A DNA stretch of 6,023 bases from an uncultured Anaerolineae bacterium. Lineage in GTDB: Bacteria; Chloroflexota; Anaerolineae; Anaerolineales; UBA11858. Positions 1 through 6,023 of the stretch are shown here, one piece after another. The notes below the pieces were generated by a model that searched no databases, was not told where the DNA came from, and saw nothing but the letters and a program-made list of their open reading frames with translations. How positions within the stretch are numbered: the stretch's first letter is position 1; each line of letters opens with the position of its first letter. The position numbers and the translations under genes are program-made. The stretch is taken from the NCBI GenBank assembly GCA_937893815.1, contig CALCSH010000132.1:1-6023 (forward strand), read 5' to 3'.

Positions 1-1313
1 GTACGGCCGATATGGACACCGTCATGGCCGAAATCGACGCCTCCTGGCCCGGTAAGGACATGATGGAAGAAGCTCCCGCTGCGGAAGCACCGGCTGCTGT
101 CGCCTGTGCCGAACCCATTAAAGTTGGGTTGATCACAGATGCGTCTGGCCCGCTGGCAATCTATGGCGCTCATATCTTGCGCAGCTTCATGCTGGGCATG
201 GAATACGCCACTGGCGCTGCTGGCTCTGTTGGCGATGTCTTCACCGCCGAAGATGGCAGCAACTCCTTTATGCTCGGTGACTGCCAAATTGAAGTTCTGC
301 TCGGCGACGACCAGACCAACCCCGATCTGACCACATCCATCGCCCGCGAATTCATCGAGGTTGATGGTGTGGATGTCCTGGTGGGTACCGTTAGCTCCGG
401 CAATACCGCCACACTGCAAGAGATTGCGGCCGAAAATGGCGTTCCGTTGATCGTCGCTCCGGCGGCAGCCAACGACATCACCGGTGTAGGATTTAATGAA
501 TATACCTTCCGCACCAGCCGCGAGAACTATCAGGATGCGATGGCACTTTGTGAATATGTCACGCAGACATATGATACCTTCGTACAAATCGCCCCTGACT
601 ACAGCTTTGGCTGGGGTGGCGCAGCAGCCTATCGGGATGCCTGCACGCTCTATGGCGGCACCTTCCCTGTTGACGACATCTTCGCCCCCTTTGACACCAC
701 CGACTTCACCCCCTACATGGAGCAACTCCTCGACTCCGGTGCGCAGGCCTGGATTCCCACCTGGGCAGGTGGCGGATTTATTGCTATCATGCAGGCGGCT
801 GCGGACCTGGGTGTTGTTGACGAAATGGATATGGCCTCATCCTTCGTGGATAACGTGGCATTGCCCGCTTTCTTTGGCAATTCCATTGGGGCAACCGGAT
901 CCATCCTATATCACTACTCCGCCCCGGATAACGCCGTTAATGACTGGCTGATTGCTGAAACCAAGTCGCGCTATGGTGTTTACCCCGATCTCTTCGACGG
1001 CGATGGCGCTAACGCGGCCATTATGCTGGTTGAAGGCCTAAAAGCCTCCGGTGGCGATGCCAGCGCTGAAGCGTTGATTGCAGCCTGGGAAGGTATGTCA
1101 TTTGAAGGCCCGAAGGGTACGATCTACATCCGCCCTGAGGATCATGTCGCCATTCAGGATATGTATGTCATGAAACTGCTCAATGTTGACGATCCTGAAG
1201 CCATGTACTTCGAATATATTACTACCACGCGTCCCGAACCGCCTTGCTTGCTGCCCGAGGAGCTTAAAGATCGCTGTGGCGATCTGCCCTACGGCAGTTT
1301 GACCGGCGAGTAA
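1..1313 (+). CDS. ABC transporter substrate-binding protein, LivJ/LivK (Peripla_BP_6) family, 5'-partial
   Basis: Extracytoplasmic ligand-binding component of the importer encoded downstream. The reading frame is open from the left edge; the first visible Met codon is at 12, but no signal peptide or lipobox follows it, so the true start probably lies outside the window. Numbering from that Met (433 residues): a Glu/Ala/Pro-rich linker (about 18-31) precedes the domain start IKVGLITDASGPLAIYG (36-52). Next come a DDQTNPD segment (99-105), a VGTVSSG ligand-loop motif (124-130), PLIVAPAAANDIT (145-157), YTFRTSR (164-170) and a Tyr-containing APDYSFGWG (194-202). This is the two-lobed type I periplasmic binding protein fold typical of LivJ, AmiC and UrtA. 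Six Cys (32, 91, 180, 211, 412, 422) suggest disulfides, notably the C-terminal 412/422 pair. The stop is TAA at 1311-1313. Family confidence is high; the ligand is uncertain because LivJ amino-group ligands do not seem conserved. Confidence 0.93.
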   Translation, partial: TADMDTVMAEIDASWPGKDMMEEAPAAEAPAAVACAEPIKVGLITDASGPLAIYGAHILRSFMLGMEYATGAAGSVGDVFTAEDGSNSFMLGDCQIEVLLGDDQTNPDLTTSIAREFIEVDGVDVLVGTVSSGNTATLQEIAAENGVPLIVAPAAANDITGVGFNEYTFRTSRENYQDAMALCEYVTQTYDTFVQIAPDYSFGWGGAAAYRDACTLYGGTFPVDDIFAPFDTTDFTPYMEQLLDSGAQAWIPTWAGGGFIAIMQAAADLGVVDEMDMASSFVDNVALPAFFGNSIGATGSILYHYSAPDNAVNDWLIAETKSRYGVYPDLFDGDGANAAIMLVEGLKASGGDASAEALIAAWEGMSFEGPKGTIYIRPEDHVAIQDMYVMKLLNVDDPEAMYFEYITTTRPEPPCLLPEELKDRCGDLPYGSLTGE

Positions 1314-1322
1314 AATAACCGC

Positions 1323-1358
1323 CAGACCCCAGGGGTTTTGAAAAACCCCTGGGGTCTG
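1323..1358 (+). promoter_or_regulatory. Strong intergenic hairpin between the binding-protein gene and livG
   Basis: A perfect inverted repeat has 17-base arms (1323-1339 and 1342-1358) separated by GA, giving a stem of about 16 pairs with a TGAA loop. The stem is GC-rich in its outer part (CAGACCCCAGGGG) and A/T-rich near the loop. No T-tract follows, so it does not look like a complete intrinsic terminator on this strand. It lies 9 bases after the binding-protein stop codon and ends where the livG ribosome binding site begins. By analogy with other binding-protein operons, it probably stabilises the upstream mRNA 3' end, or partially attenuates transcription, so that more binding protein than membrane complex is made. 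The structure is seen directly; the role is inferred. Confidence 0.85.
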
Positions 1359-1366
1359 AGGAAAGG
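1358..1366 (+). promoter_or_regulatory. Ribosome binding site of livG
   Basis: The purine-rich GAGGAAAGG lies 3 to 7 bases upstream of the ATG at 1370, depending on which part pairs with 16S rRNA. It supports that start. Its first G is the last base of the hairpin stem, so folding of the hairpin could affect ribosome access to livG. Confidence 0.75.
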
Positions 1367-1369
1367 CCT

Positions 1370-2155
1370 ATGGAAGAAAACTTCATTCTCGAAACCAAAA
1401 ACCTGCGCAAGGAATTTGGCGCGTTGATCGCGGTTGACGATGTCAGCATCCAGGTGCGCCCCAACACCACACATTCCATCATCGGGCCAAACGGCGCCGG
1501 AAAGACAACCTTCTTCAATTTGCTGAGCGGGAATTTACAACCCACCACGGGTAACGTATTCTTCAAGGGCAGCGAGATCACCCACCAGCCGCTGCACCGC
1601 ACCGCCCACCTCGGAATCGGTCGCTCCTTCCAGATCACGAATCTCTTTCCAAATCTGACTGTCATGGAAAATATCCGCCTGGCTTGTCAGGCCCTCGGGC
1701 ATGATAATTTCCGCATACTGCGCTCGCACAAGCACTTTCCACAATATGAGCAGCGCGCCCGCGAGGTTGCCGAACTGGTTGGGCTTGGGGATGAAATTTC
1801 CACACTGGCGCGCGCACTGCCTCATGGCGGCCAGCGCAAACTTGAACTGGGGATTATTCTGGCCGCGGACCCCGAAGTACTCTTGCTGGATGAACCCACA
1901 GCGGGGATGGCTGCCGAACAAGTCCCCGAGTTGATTCAATTAATCCGGGATATTCAAACCTCCGGCCAAAAAACCGTGATGCTGGTGGAGCACAATATGA
2001 ACGTAGTGATGAGTATCTCTGATACGATCACCGTGATGCATCTTGGGCAAATTTTGGCTGAAGGCACGCCCGCTGAAATTGCGGCCAACGAAGTGGTGCA
2101 GAGCGCCTATTTGGGGCAACTTTACGGCGATATGCAAACCAGCCAGACAGGATGA
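1370..2155 (+). CDS. livG: Branched-chain amino acid type ABC transporter ATP-binding protein LivG
   Basis: Cytoplasmic ATPase that pairs with LivF to drive import through LivH/LivM. It has 261 residues, the usual LivG length. Walker A is GPNGAGKT (39-46), the Q-loop Gln is 88 (RSFQIT), Walker B is VLLLDEP (170-176) followed by TAGMAAEQ, and the switch His is 208 (LVEHNM). The last 35 or so residues carry the LivG-type C-terminal extension (LAEGTPAEI, then AYLG), which separates it from LivF. The signature is odd: LPHGGQ (150-155) stands where E. coli LivG has LSYGQQ, so the Ser that normally contacts the gamma-phosphate of ATP in the partner site is Pro. The ATG at 1370 has a good ribosome binding site; the end overlaps livF by four bases (ATGA). 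Confidence 0.96.
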   Translation: MEENFILETKNLRKEFGALIAVDDVSIQVRPNTTHSIIGPNGAGKTTFFNLLSGNLQPTTGNVFFKGSEITHQPLHRTAHLGIGRSFQITNLFPNLTVMENIRLACQALGHDNFRILRSHKHFPQYEQRAREVAELVGLGDEISTLARALPHGGQRKLELGIILAADPEVLLLDEPTAGMAAEQVPELIQLIRDIQTSGQKTVMLVEHNMNVVMSISDTITVMHLGQILAEGTPAEIAANEVVQSAYLGQLYGDMQTSQTG

Positions 2156-2874
2156 CCGCCACAATGGACAATAAAGCACTTCTTCACGTAAACAACATCC
2201 ATACGTTTATCGGGCAATTTCACATCCTGGAAGGCGTAAGTATCCATGTGCCCAAAGGTAAAATTGTTGCTATCTTGGGACGCAATGGCGCCGGGAAAAC
2301 AACTACCCTCAAATCAATCCTGGGGTTGACGCCTCCGAGCCAGGGCAGCATTCTTTTTGATGGCCAGGAGCTTCAGGGGCAGCGCAGTTTTGAAATTGCC
2401 GCTCTGGGCATTGGCTATGTGCCCGAACATCGCGCCATTTTTCGCGATTTAAACGTCAGCGAAAACTTAAAAATTGCCGAGCGTAAAAAAGGCGATCTGG
2501 CGCGCAAAGAAGCATTTATTTTTGATTTATTCCCTGATCTTAAACGACTGATTCAATTGCAAGGCGACCATCTTTCCGGCGGGCAGCAGCAAATGCTGGC
2601 CATTGCCCGCGCCCTGGTTCCTGATAATAAATTGCTCCTGATTGATGAGCCTACCGAAGGGCTGGCCCCGGTGCTCATTGAGCAAATGATGGCGGCCATC
2701 CGGCAACTCTCAGCAGAGACAACCATTTTGCTGGTTGAACAAAATTTTATCGTTGCCAGCCAACTCGCTGAAGATTACGTCATCATCGAAGAGGGGCAAT
2801 CTGTCAAAGCGGGTAAAATGGCCGATCTGGTAAAAGACCCGGCTACCATTCGGCGCTACCTCGAGGCCGCTTAG
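2152..2874 (+). CDS. livF: Branched-chain amino acid type ABC transporter ATP-binding protein LivF
   Basis: Second ATPase of the complex, 240 residues, normal for LivF and lacking the LivG C-terminal extension. Walker A is GRNGAGKT (43-50), the signature is a canonical LSGGQQ (141-146), Walker B is LLLIDEP (161-167) and the D-loop region is EGLAP (169-173). The Q-loop position reads VPE (90-92) and the switch position reads VEQN (195-198), with Gln replacing His; both are regular LivF traits. The start is ambiguous. The ATG at 2152 overlaps the livG stop (ATGA), which suggests translational coupling, while an in-frame ATG at 2164 gives a protein four residues shorter. Neither has a strong, well-spaced ribosome binding site; AGACAGG ends just before 2152. 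The TAG stop (2872-2874) is part of the livH ribosome binding site. Confidence 0.96.
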   Translation: MTATMDNKALLHVNNIHTFIGQFHILEGVSIHVPKGKIVAILGRNGAGKTTTLKSILGLTPPSQGSILFDGQELQGQRSFEIAALGIGYVPEHRAIFRDLNVSENLKIAERKKGDLARKEAFIFDLFPDLKRLIQLQGDHLSGGQQQMLAIARALVPDNKLLLIDEPTEGLAPVLIEQMMAAIRQLSAETTILLVEQNFIVASQLAEDYVIIEEGQSVKAGKMADLVKDPATIRRYLEAA

Positions 2875-2881
2875 GAGAAGG
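2873..2881 (+). promoter_or_regulatory. Ribosome binding site of livH
   Basis: AGGAGAAGG lies 5 to 9 bases before the ATG at 2887 and begins inside the livF stop codon (TAG). It is the clearest Shine-Dalgarno sequence in the operon and fixes the livH start. The overlap with the stop lets terminating livF ribosomes reload directly onto livH. Confidence 0.8.
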
Positions 2882-2886
2882 ATATT

Positions 2887-4494
2887 ATGACCACACTATT
2901 GCAATCCTTCCGAAAAAACCGTGCCCTCTGGGTCACACTGCTTGTATTATGCATTACTTTTCTCATGGCGGTGCGCGGGTTGGTTGACCCCATTGCCGAA
3001 GGTGGCGAACGTTATAAAAATGTCGTCATCACTATTTTGCGCGGCCTTTCCACCGGCTCCATTATCTTCCTGGTTGCGTCGGGCTTTTCAATCATCTTCG
3101 GGTTGATGAATGTTCTCAACATGGCCCACGGTGCGCTGTTCATGATCGGCGCATATGTGGGCTGGACAATGGCCGTGCGCCCTGATACTGTCGTGGATGC
3201 GTTCACTCCCCTGGTATTGCTCTCGGCAGGATTTACGCTGCTGCCCTTCTTGGATTGGTCCTTACAGAAGCTAAATCTGCCCAAAGTGGCCGGGGGGCTC
3301 CTTCCATGGGTGGGGTTGATTCTGGCAATCGTCGTGCTGGGATTCGCCTTTCCAAAATACCCCATCACCAGTTGGGACGTCGGTTCATATGAAATCAGCC
3401 CAACAAACTACGCATTTGCCGCCAGCCAGGGCCAACTTGTTGCCCCGGAACCCGAGGGATTTGCGGGCATCTCGCCGCTGGTTGGGTTGGGGAGCATCAT
3501 TCTGGGGGGCATCCTGGCCGCGATCTCTATGGCCGGTTTTGCTGCCAATCGCCGCCGATCTGGCGCCGGGACAGGCTCAACAAAAGAAAGCTTGCCCTGG
3601 AAATCGTTCTTAATTTTCATCGGACTGGTATTTCTGGGATGGATTGTATATTTTTTCAATACCCCCATTTCGACATTTCTGCTGAATATCGATACGACCT
3701 GGCTTTTTATATTGGCCGTATTGGTCGCAGTAGCAACGGGTGTACTTCTAGGCGCATTGATCGAGGCGACGCTTGTGCGCCCGCTCTATGAGACTCATCT
3801 CTACGTTCTTATGCTGACGCTTGGGGTGAGTTCAATCATCATCGAGGTGGTGCGCGCCATCTGGGGTGCGCCGGAATTCACTATGCCGCGCCCATCAATT
3901 TTCGATGGGACTGGTGAGGGCTGCCCCGCTGAGAGTTTGGGGGCGTTGATCGAACACAAATGCTCTACCATCCAGGTACTGGGCGGGCGTGTGCGAACCT
4001 ACAATGAAATCTTCATCCCCATTTTGGGGATCGTCGTGCTGATTACCGTCTGGATTTTACTGCAACGAACCCGCCTGGGCATGATCGTACGGGCCGGCGT
4101 TCAGGACAGCGATATGGTCAAGGCGCTGGGAATCAATGTGCAACGCATCTTTACGATTGTTTTTGCCCTGGGGGTCGGGCTGGCAACCCTGGGCGGAGTC
4201 ATCGGTGCGCCTTCAACTGGGCTGACAACCACCCTCGGCGATAGTTTACTCATCAATTTATTGGTCGCACTTGCCATCGGCGGGCTCACCAGTTATCCGG
4301 GTGCCGCCGCCGGGGCGCTGATCGTGGGGTTGTTGCAGCAATTCATCATTAAATATGGACAAATTGGCATCCACATTCCCTTTATGGACGAACCTTTTAA
4401 ACCAACCCCACCCCTGGTTCCTGCAATGACTGTGTTGCTTATGGTTGTGATTCTATTGGTAATGCCGAATGGACTGTTTGGGAGAAAAGAGTAA
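2887..4494 (+). CDS. livH: Branched-chain amino acid type ABC transporter permease LivH, enlarged by an inserted membrane block
   Basis: Integral membrane permease that forms the translocation path with LivM. It has 535 residues against about 308 in E. coli LivH. Recognisable LivH core: SGFSIIFGLMNVLNMAHGAL (65-84), then GALIEATLVRPLYETHLYVL (289-308), the cytoplasmic coupling segment VRAGVQDSDMVKALGIN (401-417) that should touch an ATPase, GALIVG (476-481) and the C-terminal VMPNGLFGRKE (525-535). Between residues about 97 and 270, where E. coli has a short loop, there are about four extra hydrophobic segments (about 106-124, 138-156, 196-218, 239-257), a polar stretch (157-194) and a basic linker NRRRSGAGTGSTKESLPWK (221-239). 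An N-terminal segment (14-31) is also extra, and one external loop has Cys 346 and 359. An even number of added segments would keep the core topology. There is no sign of frameshift. Confidence 0.94.
   Translation: MTTLLQSFRKNRALWVTLLVLCITFLMAVRGLVDPIAEGGERYKNVVITILRGLSTGSIIFLVASGFSIIFGLMNVLNMAHGALFMIGAYVGWTMAVRPDTVVDAFTPLVLLSAGFTLLPFLDWSLQKLNLPKVAGGLLPWVGLILAIVVLGFAFPKYPITSWDVGSYEISPTNYAFAASQGQLVAPEPEGFAGISPLVGLGSIILGGILAAISMAGFAANRRRSGAGTGSTKESLPWKSFLIFIGLVFLGWIVYFFNTPISTFLLNIDTTWLFILAVLVAVATGVLLGALIEATLVRPLYETHLYVLMLTLGVSSIIIEVVRAIWGAPEFTMPRPSIFDGTGEGCPAESLGALIEHKCSTIQVLGGRVRTYNEIFIPILGIVVLITVWILLQRTRLGMIVRAGVQDSDMVKALGINVQRIFTIVFALGVGLATLGGVIGAPSTGLTTTLGDSLLINLLVALAIGGLTSYPGAAAGALIVGLLQQFIIKYGQIGIHIPFMDEPFKPTPPLVPAMTVLLMVVILLVMPNGLFGRKE
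4481..4491 (+). promoter_or_regulatory. Ribosome binding site of livM inside the livH 3' end
   Basis: GGAGAAAAGAG lies within the last codons of livH, 6 to 12 bases before the ATG at 4498. Only three bases (TCC) separate the livH stop from that ATG, so livM translation is probably coupled to livH. Confidence 0.6.
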
Positions 4495-4497
4495 TCC

Positions 4498-5583
4498 ATG
4501 ACAACCATAACTTCACCCCAAACCAATGGCCTGGGCCAATTTTTCAAAAACAACCGCGGCGTTTTATTCAGCATTGCTGGCCTGATATTCCTACCCTTTG
4601 CACTGACTTTACTCGACGGCCAATCCATTGGCAGTATGCTGGCGAACGAATCGGGGCTTTCAAAGTTCTATCAGGGGCTTGCTATCGAAATATTTATCCT
4701 GGCGATCTACGCGCTGAGTTATGATCTGCTCTTCGGGATTACCGGGTTGCTTTCCTTTGGTCATGCCATGTTTTTTGGTGTTGGCGCCTACCTGACCGGG
4801 ATAATGCTCAAAAGTTTCAGCTGGGGCTTACTGCCTATCATTGGCCTAGTTGCTGTAGCAGGCCTGGTGATGGCATTGATATTCAGCATTGTTCTGCCAC
4901 GCGTGAAAGGCATTACCTTTGCCCTGGTGACATTGGGCATCGCTCAAGTTTTTTATATTGTGATTCAGTCACGCGAGATGGCCGATCTGGCCGGTGCAGA
5001 AATTGGGCTTCAGGGCGTCACCCCACCCGCTTATCTGAATCCGGTTGAACAACGGCTGCGTTTTTACTACGTTGGATTAGTGGTGCTCTTTGGGGTGTAT
5101 TTTCTCTATAAACGCTTCGTCGATTCGCCGACCGGCCATGTGTGTGTAGCGATTCGGGAAAACGAAGACCGCGCCACCATGCTGGGATTCAATACCTTCT
5201 ATTTCAAGCTCGTCGCACTGACCATCTCATCCATCACAGCCGCATTCGCTGGGGCCATGCATGGCCTGTTCCACCCCATCATCCGCCCAGGAATTGCCAG
5301 TTCACACTATACAATTGCTGCATTGCTCATGATTCTAATGGGCGGAATTGGCACCCTGGATGGTGCCATTATCGGAGCAGCAACGTTTAAATTATTGTCG
5401 TTTTATCTCGAAAAATGGTTTGGCGGCACATCGCAAGTAATCATCGGAGTTGTCTACATCATGCTGGTTCTGTTCTTACCCTATGGCATTGTCGGCACCT
5501 GGAAACTGCGTGGTGTGCGTCTTCGAGATGGATGGCGTGATTTCCTCCAACGCCTGAAACCATCTCAAACCAATAATGATTAA
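4498..5583 (+). CDS. livM: Branched-chain amino acid type ABC transporter permease LivM
   Basis: Second membrane permease of the importer, 361 residues, in the normal size range for the family. The diagnostic LivM run lies at about 71-100: YALSYDLLFGITGLLSFGHA followed by MFFGVGAYLT. Next come GITFALVTLGIAQVFY (138-153), the cytoplasmic coupling segment AIRENEDRATMLGFN (218-232) that should dock on an ATPase, and a GGIGTLDGAIIGA motif (282-294). I count about nine hydrophobic segments, including an N-terminal one (about 23-39). The N-terminus (FFKNNRG, 15-21) resembles that of LivH (FRKNRA, 8-13), ahead of a first membrane segment in both. The C-terminal tail is short and charged. It is the last gene of the operon; the TAA stop (5581-5583) is 17 bases before the terminator stem. 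Confidence 0.96.
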   Translation: MTTITSPQTNGLGQFFKNNRGVLFSIAGLIFLPFALTLLDGQSIGSMLANESGLSKFYQGLAIEIFILAIYALSYDLLFGITGLLSFGHAMFFGVGAYLTGIMLKSFSWGLLPIIGLVAVAGLVMALIFSIVLPRVKGITFALVTLGIAQVFYIVIQSREMADLAGAEIGLQGVTPPAYLNPVEQRLRFYYVGLVVLFGVYFLYKRFVDSPTGHVCVAIRENEDRATMLGFNTFYFKLVALTISSITAAFAGAMHGLFHPIIRPGIASSHYTIAALLMILMGGIGTLDGAIIGAATFKLLSFYLEKWFGGTSQVIIGVVYIMLVLFLPYGIVGTWKLRGVRLRDGWRDFLQRLKPSQTNND

Positions 5584-5600
5584 ACGCAATCGACCACATT

Positions 5601-5635
5601 ATCAAAACACGACGATTTAATCGTCGTGTTTTGAT
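5601..5635 (+). terminator. Intrinsic (Rho-independent) terminator of the liv operon
   Basis: A perfect 15-base inverted repeat (5601-5615 and 5621-5635) surrounds a TTTAA loop. The stem core is ACACGACGA paired with TCGTCGTGT. The 3' arm ends in GTTTTGAT, followed by TTATG, which supplies a broken T-run. The 5' arm starts ATCAAAAC, so the reverse strand also reads as stem plus T-run and the element could work in both directions. Its position 17 bases after the livM stop fits the end of the operon. Confidence 0.9.
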
Positions 5636-5658
5636 TTATGATGTAAGTGCTATTTTTC

Positions 5659-5664
5659 TATAAT
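5659..5664 (+). promoter_or_regulatory. Candidate -10 box for the downstream PAS gene
   Basis: A perfect TATAAT lies in the AT-rich gap after the terminator; by my count only 16 of the 60 bases at 5641-5700 are G or C. The best -35 at 17-base spacing is TTATGA (5636-5641), a weak match, and there is no extended TG motif. Transcription would start near 5671, about 60 bases before the ATG at 5734. A second weak alternative is TTGCAA (5691) with TAGAAA (5714). The box is seen; promoter function is inferred. Confidence 0.4.
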
Positions 5665-5733
5665 TCTTCGATAACTTTTTTCAAGGATAATTGCAATACC
5701 GTTACTCGCAACCTAGAAACTACTCAGCCGTTC

Positions 5734-6023
5734 ATGACTACAATATCATCGCCTAACCATCACCTGCATCGTAGTATTACACCTTTGAGCAATCGTGCCT
5801 CAAATATTTTTGTCACGCTCGTCGACAGAAATTATATCTATCAAACCTGTAACAAGGCTTACTGCCAGGCGCACAACAAAACCAGCAGTGAGATTATCGG
5901 TTTCACAGTCGCTGAACTCTGGGGGAATCAAAGTTTCAAGAATTCAATTCAATCGAATTTCGATCGCTGCTTCACGGGTCAGGAAATCGATGAGTTTATC
6001 TGGTTAAATTTTGCTTCTCTGGG
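5734..6023 (+). CDS. PAS-domain sensor/signalling protein, N-terminal part only (3'-partial)
   Basis: An open frame with no stop to the right edge covers 96 complete codons. After about 22 variable residues, the translation matches a PAS domain: IFVTLVDRNYIYQTCNKAYC (25-44), then SSEIIGFTVAELWG (51-64), FDRCFTGQEIDEFIW (76-90) and the start of the following strand. The order is first strands, the N-KAY helix, the EIIG turn, a helix and a strand. PAS domains bind small ligands or cofactors, or mediate dimerisation, and usually sit upstream of a histidine kinase, GGDEF or cyclase domain; the output domain is outside the window. The ATG at 5734 is the only ATG in this frame after the in-frame stop at 5644 and lacks a clear ribosome binding site; GTG at 5647 is a less likely alternative. 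It is separated from the liv operon by the terminator, so it is probably an independent unit. Its GC content is lower than that of the liv genes. Confidence 0.8.
   Translation, partial: MTTISSPNHHLHRSITPLSNRASNIFVTLVDRNYIYQTCNKAYCQAHNKTSSEIIGFTVAELWGNQSFKNSIQSNFDRCFTGQEIDEFIWLNFASL

Noticed and set aside
496..951. Forward open frame of 151 codons overlapping the binding-protein gene
   Set aside because: It is a different frame of a clearly conserved binding-protein domain; the product is Pro/Thr/Trp-rich with no recognisable fold.
1323..1358. Hairpin read as a full transcription terminator
   Set aside because: No T-tract follows the stem on the + strand and livG starts 12 bases later with a strong ribosome binding site, so complete termination would disconnect the importer genes.
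1535..1939. Reverse-strand open frame of 134 codons inside livG
   Set aside because: It lies wholly opposite livG, whose Walker, Q-loop and switch motifs are intact; the reverse translation shows no domain and has no ribosome binding site context. It is a shadow.
3012..3368. Reverse-strand open frame of 118 codons inside livH
   Set aside because: It is antisense to conserved LivH membrane segments and has no features of its own.
2818..4991. Shared 13-base string ATGGCCGATCTGG in livF (2818-2830) and livM (4979-4991)
   Set aside because: It is a single coding-region coincidence from Met-Ala-Asp-Leu in both proteins, with no further flanking similarity.
5795..6007. Forward open frame of 70 codons at the right edge
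   Set aside because: It overlaps the PAS-like frame starting at 5734, which gives a recognisable domain; this one is a Ser/Arg-rich low-information translation.

Overview
The window holds most of one co-directional operon (+ strand) for a LivJ/K-LivGFHM type ABC importer (the hydrophobic or branched-chain amino acid transporter family, HAAT). The order is substrate-binding protein (5' end cut off by the window), ATPase LivG, ATPase LivF, permease LivH and permease LivM. The operon closes with a strong intrinsic terminator. A short AT-rich gap follows, and then the first ~96 codons of a separate gene whose product begins with a PAS domain and runs off the right edge.

The genome is bacterial. 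The Glu/Pro/Ala-rich linker at the start of the visible binding protein, the moderate GC content and the style of the Liv proteins look most like Chloroflexota (Anaerolineae and relatives). This is an impression from protein style, not a phylogenetic result. No rRNA, tRNA, CRISPR array or mobile element is visible.

Layout: 1-1313 binding protein; 1314-1369 intergenic gap with a very stable hairpin (1323-1358) followed at once by the livG ribosome binding site; 1370-2155 livG; 2152-2874 livF (4-base ATGA overlap); 2887-4494 livH; 4498-5583 livM; 5601-5635 terminator; 5636-5733 AT-rich spacer with a TATAAT box; 5734-6023 start of the PAS gene. The spacing from livG to livM is so tight that the four genes must be co-translated or coupled. 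The hairpin is the only break and probably sets the ratio of binding protein to membrane complex.

Together the genes would make a complete importer. The secreted binding protein captures the ligand, LivH and LivM form the membrane channel, and LivG and LivF form the ATPase pair. The family assignment is secure but the substrate is not: by-eye alignment suggests that residues binding the amino group in E. coli LivJ are not conserved. The most unusual protein is LivH, which has 535 residues against about 308 in E. coli, because of an inserted block of about 150 residues with roughly four extra membrane segments. I see no wholly new system. The oddities worth checking are the enlarged LivH, the uncertain ligand, the hairpin, the unusual LivG signature motif and the unlisted PAS gene at the right edge.
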